A stretch of DNA of 64,000 nt from the NCBI GenBank assembly GCA_003315335.1, contig QNRL01000007.1, positions 1-64,000 of the forward strand, in the 5' to 3' direction. Position 1 is the first letter of the stretch, and every line of letters begins with the position of its first letter. The DNA is from Pseudocitrobacter faecalis (GTDB taxonomy: Bacteria > Pseudomonadota > Gammaproteobacteria > Enterobacterales > Enterobacteriaceae). The notes beneath the pieces are model-generated. The model saw nothing but the letters and a program-made list of their open reading frames with translations, searched no databases and was not told the origin of the DNA. The translations under genes were made by a program, and so were the position numbers. Positions 57,216 through 64,000 of the stretch are shown here, one piece after another.

Positions 57216-58703
57216 ATGAATTTTCATCATCTGGCTTACTGGCAGGATAAAGCGTTAAGTCTCGCCATTGAAACCCGCTTATTTATTAACGGTGAATATT
57301 CCGCCGCGGCGGAAAATGAAACCTTTGAAACCGTTGATCCGGTCACCCAGGCACCGCTGGCGAATATCGCGCGCGGCAAAAGCGCCGATATTGACCGCGC
57401 AGTGAGTGCAGCGCGCGGCGTATTTGAGCGCGGCGACTGGTCGCAGGCCGCCCCGGCAAAACGTAAAGCGGTGCTGAATAAACTCGCCGATTTAATGGAA
57501 GCCCACGCGGAAGAACTGGCGCTGCTGGAAACCCTCGACACCGGTAAACCGATTCGTCATAGCCTGCGTGATGATATTCCCGGCGCGGCGCGCGCCATTC
57601 GTTGGTACGCCGAAGCCATCGACAAAGTGTACGGTGAAGTCGCCACCACCAGTTGCCATGAGCTGGCGATGATCGTGCGCGAACCGGTCGGCGTGATTGC
57701 GGCCATCGTCCCGTGGAACTTCCCGCTGCTGCTGACCTGCTGGAAACTCGGCCCGGCGCTGGCGGCGGGGAACAGCGTGATTCTGAAACCGTCTGAAAAA
57801 TCGCCGCTCAGTGCGATTCGTCTCGCCGGACTGGCGAAAGAAGCGGGGCTGCCGGATGGCGTGCTGAACGTGGTGACCGGTTTTGGTCATGAAGCCGGGC
57901 AGGCGCTTTCGCGTCATAACGATATCGATGCCATCGCCTTTACCGGCTCGACGCGTACCGGTAAACAACTGCTGAAAGACGCAGGCGACAGCAATATGAA
58001 ACGCGTCTGGCTGGAAGCGGGGGGCAAAAGCGCCAACATCGTTTTCGCCGACTGCCCGGATTTGCAGCAGGCGGCAAGTGCCACCGCCGCAGGCATCTTC
58101 TACAACCAGGGCCAGGTGTGCATCGCCGGAACGCGTTTGTTACTGGAGGAGAGCATTGCCGATGAATTTTTAGCCCTGCTAAAACAGCAGGCGCAAAACT
58201 GGCAACCGGGCCATCCGCTTGATCCCGCAACCACCATGGGCACCTTAATCGACGGCGCTCACGCTGACTCGGTACACACCTTTATCCGTGAAGGCGAAGG
58301 CAAAGGGCAACTGCTGCTGGATGGTCGTAACGCTGAACTGGCTGCGGCCATCGGCCCGACCATCTTCGTGGATGTGGATCCGAATGCAGCCTTAAGCCGC
58401 GAAGAGATTTTCGGCCCGGTGCTGGTGGTGACGCGTTTCGCCTCAGAAGACCAGGCGCTGCAGCTTGCCAACGACAGCCAGTACGGCCTCGGTGCGGCGG
58501 TATGGACACGCGATCTCTCCCGCGCGCACCGCATGAGCCGCCGTTTGAAAGCCGGTTCCGTCTTCGTCAACAACTACAACGATGGCGATATGACCGTACC
58601 GTTTGGCGGCTATAAGCAAAGCGGCAACGGTCGCGACAAATCCCTGCACGCCCTTGAAAAATTCACCGAACTGAAAACCATCTGGATAAGCCTGGAGGCC
58701 TGA
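57216..58703 (+). CDS. puuC: PuuC, gamma-glutamyl-gamma-aminobutyraldehyde dehydrogenase
   Basis: The ATG at 57216, after ACAGGAG, gives 495 residues, matching E. coli PuuC (start MNFHHLAYWQDKALSL). The catalytic Cys is in NQGQVCIAGTR and the Glu in WLEAGGKSAN. It oxidises gamma-glutamyl-gamma-aminobutyraldehyde with NAD(P). It is one base ahead of puuB. Longer upstream starts are rejected. Confidence 0.95.
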   Translation: MNFHHLAYWQDKALSLAIETRLFINGEYSAAAENETFETVDPVTQAPLANIARGKSADIDRAVSAARGVFERGDWSQAAPAKRKAVLNKLADLMEAHAEELALLETLDTGKPIRHSLRDDIPGAARAIRWYAEAIDKVYGEVATTSCHELAMIVREPVGVIAAIVPWNFPLLLTCWKLGPALAAGNSVILKPSEKSPLSAIRLAGLAKEAGLPDGVLNVVTGFGHEAGQALSRHNDIDAIAFTGSTRTGKQLLKDAGDSNMKRVWLEAGGKSANIVFADCPDLQQAASATAAGIFYNQGQVCIAGTRLLLEESIADEFLALLKQQAQNWQPGHPLDPATTMGTLIDGAHADSVHTFIREGEGKGQLLLDGRNAELAAAIGPTIFVDVDPNAALSREEIFGPVLVVTRFASEDQALQLANDSQYGLGAAVWTRDLSRAHRMSRRLKAGSVFVNNYNDGDMTVPFGGYKQSGNGRDKSLHALEKFTELKTIWISLEA

Positions 58704-58704
58704 A

Positions 58705-59985
58705 ATGACCGAACATACCAGCAGTTACTACGCCGCCAGTGCGAATAACTATGCGCCTTTCGACACGCTGAATGAGTCCATCACCTGTGATGTTTGCGTG
58801 GTTGGCGGCGGCTACACCGGGCTTTCCTCCGCGCTGCATCTGGCCGAAGCGGGCTTTGACGTGGTGGTTCTCGAAGCCTCACGCATTGGCTTTGGCGCCA
58901 GCGGGCGCAACGGCGGCCAGCTTGTAAACTCCTACAGCCGCGACATCGACGTCATCGAAAAAAACTACGGCATGGACACCGCCCGTATGCTCGGCAGCAT
59001 GATGTTCGAAGGCGGAGAGATCATCCGCGAACGCATCAAACGCTATCAAATTGACTGCGACTATCGCCCCGGCGGCCTGTTCGTGGCGATGAATGATAAA
59101 CAGCTCGCCACGCTCGAAGAGCAGAAAGAGAACTGGGAACGCTACGGTAATAAACAACTGGAACTGCTGGATGCCAGCGCCATTCGCCGCGAAGTGGCCA
59201 GCGATCGCTACACCGGCGCGCTGCTGGATCACAGCGGCGGGCATATTCATCCGCTGAACCTCGCCATTGGTGAAGCCGACGCTATTCGTCTGAACGGCGG
59301 GCGTGTGTATGAGCTTTCAGCGGTGACGCAGATCCAGCACACCACGCCCGCCGTTGTGCGCACTGCCAAAGGCCAGGTGACGGCGAAATATGTGATTGTC
59401 GCCGGGAATGCGTATCTGGGCGATAAAGTGGAGCCGGAACTGGCGAAACGCAGTATGCCGTGCGGCACGCAGGTCATCACCACCGAGCGTCTTTCCGATG
59501 AGTTAGCCCGTTCGCTGATCCCGAAAAACTACTGTGTCGAAGACTGTAACTATCTGCTTGATTACTACCGCCTGACCGCCGACAACCGCCTGCTGTACGG
59601 CGGCGGCGTGGTGTACGGTGCGCGTGACCCGGATGACGTTGAGCGCCTTGTGGTGCCGAAACTGCTGAAAACCTTCCCGCAGCTGAAGGGCGTCAAAATT
59701 GATTATCGCTGGACGGGCAATTTCCTGCTGACCCTTTCCCGGATGCCGCAGTTTGGTCGTCTTGATACCAATATCTATTACATGCAGGGCTACAGCGGCC
59801 ACGGCGTGACCTGTACCCATCTTGCCGGGCGTTTGATTGCTGAACTGCTACGCGGTGATGCCGAACGCTTCGACGCCTTCGCCAATCTGCCGCATTATCC
59901 GTTCCCCGGCGGGCGCACGCTGCGCGTGCCGTTTACCGCGATGGGCGCGGCCTATTACAGCCTGCGCGATCGTCTGGGCGTTTAA
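58705..59985 (+). CDS. puuB: PuuB, gamma-glutamylputrescine oxidase
   Basis: The 426-residue FAD enzyme opens with CVVGGGYTGLSSALHLAEAG, a DAO-type dinucleotide fold. It oxidises gamma-glutamylputrescine to the aldehyde with O2, giving H2O2 and ammonia. It follows puuC directly. Length equals the E. coli protein. Confidence 0.95.
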   Translation: MTEHTSSYYAASANNYAPFDTLNESITCDVCVVGGGYTGLSSALHLAEAGFDVVVLEASRIGFGASGRNGGQLVNSYSRDIDVIEKNYGMDTARMLGSMMFEGGEIIRERIKRYQIDCDYRPGGLFVAMNDKQLATLEEQKENWERYGNKQLELLDASAIRREVASDRYTGALLDHSGGHIHPLNLAIGEADAIRLNGGRVYELSAVTQIQHTTPAVVRTAKGQVTAKYVIVAGNAYLGDKVEPELAKRSMPCGTQVITTERLSDELARSLIPKNYCVEDCNYLLDYYRLTADNRLLYGGGVVYGARDPDDVERLVVPKLLKTFPQLKGVKIDYRWTGNFLLTLSRMPQFGRLDTNIYYMQGYSGHGVTCTHLAGRLIAELLRGDAERFDAFANLPHYPFPGGRTLRVPFTAMGAAYYSLRDRLGV

Positions 59986-60022
59986 TTTCCGATTAACCGT
60001 GAAGAGTCAAAAGGTGTGAAAC

Positions 60023-61288
60023 ATGAGCAACAATGAATTCCATCAGCGTCGTCTTTCTGCCACTCCACGTGGGGTTGGCGTAATGTGTAATTTCTTCGCC
60101 CAGTCGGCTGAAAACGCCACGCTGAAGGATGTTGAAGGCAATGAATACATTGATTTCGCCGCAGGCATCGCGGTGCTGAACACCGGACATCGCCACCCTG
60201 AACTGGTGGCGGCAGTGGAACAGCAACTGCAACAGTTTACCCACACCGCGTACCAGATTGTGCCATACGAAAGCTACGTCACCCTGGCGGAGAAAATCGA
60301 CGCCCTTGCGCCGGTGAGCGGTCAGGCCAAAACCGCGTTCTTCACCACCGGTGCGGAAGCGGTTGAGAACGCGGTGAAAATTGCCCGCGCCCATACCGGG
60401 CGCCCAGGCGTGATTGCGTTTAGCGGCGGCTTCCACGGTCGCACGTATATGACCATGGCGTTAACCGGAAAAGTTGCGCCGTATAAAATTGGCTTCGGCC
60501 CGTTCCCGGGGTCGGTGTATCACGTGCCGTATCCGTCAGAACTGCATGGCATTTCGACGCAAGATTCCCTCGACGCCATCGAACGCCTGTTTAAGTCTGA
60601 TATCGAAGCGAAACAGGTTGCCGCCATTATTTTCGAACCGGTGCAGGGTGAGGGCGGTTTCAATGTGGCGCCAAAAGAGCTGGTTGCTGCCATTCGCCGT
60701 CTGTGCGACGAGCACGGTATAGTGATGATTGCTGATGAAGTGCAAAGCGGTTTTGGGCGTACGGGTAAACTGTTTGCTATGGATCACTATGCCGATAAGC
60801 CGGATTTAATGACCATGGCAAAAAGCCTCGCGGGCGGGATGCCGCTTTCGGGTGTGGTGGGTAACGCAAACATTATGGACGCGCCCGCGCCGGGCGGGTT
60901 GGGTGGTACCTACGCCGGGAACCCGCTGGCGGTGGCCGCCGCGCACGCAGTACTCAACATTATCGACAAAGAATCCCTTTGCGAGCGCGCGAATCAACTC
61001 GGTCAGCGGCTGATAGAAACGCTGATTGAGGCCAAAGAAAGCGTTCCGGCAATTGCTGCGGTACGCGGGCTTGGCTCGATGATCGCGGCTGAGTTCAACG
61101 CCCCGCAAACGGGCGAGCCGTCAGCCGCCATTGCGCAGAAAATTCAGCAACGCGCGCTGGCTCAAGGGCTGCTACTGCTGACCTGCGGCGCGTACGGCAA
61201 CGTGATTCGTTTCCTGTATCCGCTGACCATCCCGGATGCGCAGTTTGATGCGGCCATGAAAATTTTGCAGGATGCGCTGAGGGATTAA
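60023..61288 (+). CDS. puuE: PuuE, GABA aminotransferase (putrescine-induced)
   Basis: The 421-residue class III aminotransferase has the PLP-lysine region TMAKSLAGGMPLSG. It uses GABA from PuuD and 2-oxoglutarate to give succinate semialdehyde. It is a paralogue of gabT about 27 kb away in this window. It ends the puu operon. A 14-bp hairpin follows at 61296-61327. Confidence 0.95.
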   Translation: MSNNEFHQRRLSATPRGVGVMCNFFAQSAENATLKDVEGNEYIDFAAGIAVLNTGHRHPELVAAVEQQLQQFTHTAYQIVPYESYVTLAEKIDALAPVSGQAKTAFFTTGAEAVENAVKIARAHTGRPGVIAFSGGFHGRTYMTMALTGKVAPYKIGFGPFPGSVYHVPYPSELHGISTQDSLDAIERLFKSDIEAKQVAAIIFEPVQGEGGFNVAPKELVAAIRRLCDEHGIVMIADEVQSGFGRTGKLFAMDHYADKPDLMTMAKSLAGGMPLSGVVGNANIMDAPAPGGLGGTYAGNPLAVAAAHAVLNIIDKESLCERANQLGQRLIETLIEAKESVPAIAAVRGLGSMIAAEFNAPQTGEPSAAIAQKIQQRALAQGLLLLTCGAYGNVIRFLYPLTIPDAQFDAAMKILQDALRD

Positions 61289-61295
61289 TTACCAT

Positions 61296-61327
61296 AATAG
61301 CGGGCTGCAATTGTGCAGCCTGCTATT
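61296..61327 (+). terminator. Hairpin after puuE
   Basis: A 14-bp stem with one G-T pair and a 4-base loop (61296-61309 with 61314-61327) follows the puuE stop. No long T run is present, so termination may rely on Rho or be partial. Confidence 0.6.
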
Positions 61328-61519
61328 AAGACTGGATTAATATTATTAATTAACGCTTTTTTAGAATAACGTTCTTCGTCCTTTCTCTTATGCTGCCTGC
61401 TCATATCAATAGCCAAAAAACTTGGTTAGCCCGTTCTTCATTGTTCAATATAGTCATTCCTGTGTTCTTGCTCATTCGCGTGATAAGCGTTTAGCGACTA
61501 TTTTACAGGAGTTATAATT

Positions 61520-62533
61520 ATGCATCTCGCTCGATTTCCCCGGCTCTCTTTCGGTCATTTCCCCACGCCATTAGAACCGTTAACCCAGCTCTCTCAACTG
61601 CTTGGCGGTCCGAATATTTGGATCAAACGCGACGATTGCACTGGCCTTGCGACGGGGGGAAATAAAACCCGCAAACTTGAATTTTTACTGGGCGATGCGC
61701 AGGAAAAACAGGCCGACGTTATTATCACTCAGGGTGCAACCCAATCAAATCATGTGCGACAGACCGTAGCCGCAGCGGCAAAACTTGGCCTCAAAACACA
61801 TATTTTCCTTGAGCAGCGAGTGACCACACTCGGCGATGACTACCAGCACTCTGGCAATATTTTGCTTGATGGCCTGTTAGGCGGCGAAATTATTGCACAC
61901 TTGCCAGCCGGAACCGATATGCAGCAGGCAATGGAGCATCACGCAGAAACGCTACGTTCGCAGGGATTCAAACCGTATGTTATCCCCGGTGGCGGTTCGA
62001 ATCCTGTCGGTGCGTTGGGCTATGTAGCCTGCGCACAGGAACTGCTGTGGCAGTCCAGTCAGCAACGTCTGAGAATCGATCATATCGTTCATGCAACGGG
62101 AAGTGCCGGCACGCAGGCAGGATTAGTGGCTGGCCTTCACGCCTCAAACAGTGGTATTCCGCTGCTCGGTATTAGCGTACGAGCACCGCGTGAAAAACAG
62201 GAGCAAAACGTCTGGCGCCTGGCCCAGCAAACGCTGGAACTGTTGGGCGTCGAGGGCGAATTGCCACGCGAAAGCGTAAGAGCTAACAGCGACTATGTTG
62301 GTGAAGGGTACGGCCTGCCGACATCATCCATGCTGGAGGCCCTGCAACTGTTAGCACAGCATGAAGGCATTTTGCTCGACCCGGTTTATTCCGGAAAAGG
62401 ATTCGCCGGGCTGATTGGTCTGATTCGCGAAGGCGCTTTCCGTAAAGGGGAAAATGTGGTCTTCATCCACACTGGCGGTTCCGCAGGCCTGTTTGGCTAC
62501 CGCCAGGTGATCACCGACTCGCTCGCCTCATGA
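61520..62533 (+). CDS. D-cysteine desulfhydrase / L-cysteate sulfo-lyase type PLP enzyme
   Basis: The 337-residue fold II PLP enzyme has the lysine motif [13 protein letters not shown] and the phosphate loop [16 protein letters not shown]. This is the ACC deaminase/DcyD/CuyA family, whose members release sulfide from D-cysteine or sulfite from L-cysteate. The gene is first in an operon with a racemase (overlap 4 bases) and a TauA-like binding protein, so a sulfonate or sulfur amino acid substrate is likely. The ACAGGAG site is well placed. Confidence 0.8.
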   Translation: MHLARFPRLSFGHFPTPLEPLTQLSQLLGGPNIWIKRDDCTGLATGGNKTRKLEFLLGDAQEKQADVIITQGATQSNHVRQTVAAAAKLGLKTHIFLEQRVTTLGDDYQHSGNILLDGLLGGEIIAHLPAGTDMQQAMEHHAETLRSQGFKPYVIPGGGSNPVGALGYVACAQELLWQSSQQRLRIDHIVHATGSAGTQAGLVAGLHASNSGIPLLGISVRAPREKQEQNVWRLAQQTLELLGVEGELPRESVRANSDYVGEGYGLPTSSMLEALQLLAQHEGILLDPVYSGKGFAGLIGLIREGAFRKGENVVFIHTGGSAGLFGYRQVITDSLAS

Positions 62534-63246
62534 GCCGCCCCTTTTTATTAGGTGTGCTGGGTGGGATGGGCCCATTGGCCACCGTCGATTTTATGCACAA
62601 GCTTCTGCGAGCCACGCCTGCCAGGAACGATCAGCAGCAAATTCCTCATGTGGTGTGGAATGTTCCGCAAATTGCCGATCGTCAGCGTGCGCTGGCCGGA
62701 GAAGGACCGTCGCCGCTTCCGCAACTGCTTCACGGTATACAGCAGCTTAATCGGTTGGGTGTTAGCCATATTGTTATCGCCTGTAACACCGCGCATCACT
62801 GGTACGACGCGTTAAAACAAGAAAGTGAGGCGCTGATGCTGCATATCGCGGATGCCACGCTCGAGGCGATAGAGGACAAACCGCAAAAGGTGGGACTCAT
62901 CGCAACACAGGGAACGCTGGATGCAGGTTGGTTTCAACAACGATTCGCGGCCATTGGCACGGAAACCCTGCTCCCGACCCAGGATGAAATCGCGCGTTGG
63001 TTTGTTCCGGGGTGCTATGCAGTGAAACGCGGTGATTTGCAGCAGGGGGGCGAGTTGCTGACATTGCAGGCGCGGGCGCTGCGTGAACGTGGTGCTGAGA
63101 AACTGGTGCTGGCCTGTACAGAAGTCCCTGTAGCGTTAGCGGCTGTTTCTTCGCCCTTCCTTAACGAGGCCATTGATCCTGCCGAGGCGCTGGCGCAGCA
63201 GTGCGCAAGCCTATGGTTGTCCCGGCGTAATGGTCAAATCATTTAA
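62530..63246 (+). CDS. Aspartate/glutamate racemase family protein
   Basis: The 238-residue protein has the two cysteines expected for cofactor-free racemases, in [13 protein letters not shown] and [11 protein letters not shown], and the N-terminal [17 protein letters not shown]. It overlaps the PLP lyase by four bases. In context it may interconvert enantiomers of cysteate, or of another sulfur amino acid, so that the lyase can use both. The substrate is inferred. Confidence 0.82.
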   Translation: MSRPFLLGVLGGMGPLATVDFMHKLLRATPARNDQQQIPHVVWNVPQIADRQRALAGEGPSPLPQLLHGIQQLNRLGVSHIVIACNTAHHWYDALKQESEALMLHIADATLEAIEDKPQKVGLIATQGTLDAGWFQQRFAAIGTETLLPTQDEIARWFVPGCYAVKRGDLQQGGELLTLQARALRERGAEKLVLACTEVPVALAAVSSPFLNEAIDPAEALAQQCASLWLSRRNGQII

Positions 63247-63279
63247 ATGATTTCACACAGAATAATACAGAGAGACAAC

Positions 63280-64000
63280 ATGAAAAAAAGTCTGGTTTTT
63301 TTACTCGCAGCAGGCAGTTTCTGGGTTAACAGTGTTTTTGCCGACACGCCGTCTGAAGTGCGTGTTGCCTATAGTGGTGGCTCTCAGGTTTTAATGCTGG
63401 CAAAGGCGGATGGGTCACTGGATAAAGCATTAAACAGTAAAGTGAAGTGGGTGCAATTTGCGTCAGGGGCCGATGCCTTAACCTACTTCGCCAGCAATGC
63501 GATTGATATTGCCAACTTCGGTTCCAGCCCGGCAACCGCAGGCATTGTCAGAAAACTGCCGGTCGAAATTATTGGTGTTTCCGGCGTCATTGCCAGCTAT
63601 GAGCGGTTGATTGGTAAAGAGGGGATTAACGGAATTAAGGATATCGAAGGCAAACGCGTGGCGTATCCGCCAAACTCCACCGCGCAATATGCGCTGGAAG
63701 CCGCGATCACCGTCAATAAACTGGATCGCAGTAAAATAACCCTGCTGCCGCTACGTCCGGCAGAGATGGTGGCGGCGTGGAAACGTGGTGATATTGATGC
63801 GGGTTATGTATGGGCGCCTTTTGCGCAGGAGCTAGAATCGGCAGGGGGGCATCAGGTCTTTGCCACTAAAGAACTGCAAAAAGCAGGCTATCTCATTTAC
63901 AACAACTATGTTGTCCGTAAGGCCTTTGCGGAACAATATCCTCAGGTGGTAACCGCCTTCCTGCGCGTGCATCAGGAAAAAGTCAACGAGTTCAAAAAGG
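63280..64000 (+). CDS. TauA-like ABC transporter substrate-binding protein (partial, runs off the window)
   Basis: The frame from ATG 63280, with AGAGAG upstream, stays open to the last base, giving 240 visible codons. It has a Sec signal peptide (cleavage near VFADTP, residue 21) and resembles taurine/aliphatic sulfonate binding proteins (VRVAYSGGSQVLMLAKADGS, NIANFGSSPATAG-like region, AGYVWAPF). Permease and ATPase genes should follow downstream of the window. It would import the sulfonate or sulfur amino acid used by the two enzymes upstream. Confidence 0.85.
   Translation, partial: MKKSLVFLLAAGSFWVNSVFADTPSEVRVAYSGGSQVLMLAKADGSLDKALNSKVKWVQFASGADALTYFASNAIDIANFGSSPATAGIVRKLPVEIIGVSGVIASYERLIGKEGINGIKDIEGKRVAYPPNSTAQYALEAAITVNKLDRSKITLLPLRPAEMVAAWKRGDIDAGYVWAPFAQELESAGGHQVFATKELQKAGYLIYNNYVVRKAFAEQYPQVVTAFLRVHQEKVNEFKK

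Overview
The window looks like a chromosomal segment of an Enterobacteriaceae species close to Enterobacter, Citrobacter, Leclercia or Klebsiella. The csiD-lhgO-gabD-gabT-gabP-csiR block, the puu cluster, ymjA and yjhX read as close relatives of their E. coli counterparts in protein length and motifs. Between them lie genes absent from E. coli K-12: mesX-mesD, a membrane gluconate dehydrogenase with its own ccm set, and a small candidate metabolite cluster. I saw no tRNA, rRNA, CRISPR array or intact insertion sequence.

Left end (1-2100) is the debris-rich 3' end of a contact-dependent inhibition locus. The CdiA C-terminus is cut by an in-frame amber codon just before its pore-type toxin domain. 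The overlapping membrane immunity gene is intact. After it comes an orphan VENN fragment joined to a frameshifted RTX-repeat remnant. Next (2324-4360) is mesX-mesD, an oxygen-dependent core methionine synthase pair with a MetR-like box upstream.

From 4913 to 15902 there is a DoxX protein, a three-subunit FAD/cytochrome c gluconate 2-dehydrogenase, and directly behind it a complete ccmABCDEFGHI set. The sequence therefore carries the apocytochrome and its maturation machinery together. From 15989 to 20222 are two LysR regulators flanking a pair of DUF606 (YdcZ-type) membrane proteins, then an AI-2E family permease.

21303-29008 is the most novel region. It is relatively AT-rich, flanked by two LysR regulators, and arranged as two tight transcription units split by a strong terminator. 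It encodes an MFS permease, an FAD/NAD(P)-binding protein, a polytopic membrane protein and a 4-OT-like tautomerase; then a BsmA/isoleucine-dioxygenase-type 2OG-Fe(II) hydroxylase, an ATP-grasp ligase and an AbrB-type permease. I read this as an undescribed pathway making and exporting, or handling, a hydroxylated amino acid or dipeptide.

29959-37423 (minus strand) is the glutarate/GABA operon. 37631-38650 holds yjhX-yjhP without the yjhQ antitoxin. 38651-40520 is an AT-rich island with perfect palindromes and small unknown genes ahead of a 1566-residue autotransporter. 45389-52276 carries assorted single genes and a ridA/YheO-like/phzF/30-residue membrane protein operon. 52383-61288 is the putrescine utilisation cluster puuP, puuA, puuD, puuR, puuC, puuB, puuE with recognisable PuuR operators. 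Together with the gab block it can take putrescine to GABA and on to succinate. The right end (61520-64000) starts an operon with a D-cysteine desulfhydrase/cysteate lyase-type enzyme, an Asp/Glu racemase-type enzyme and a TauA-like binding protein, probably for a sulfonate or sulfur amino acid.
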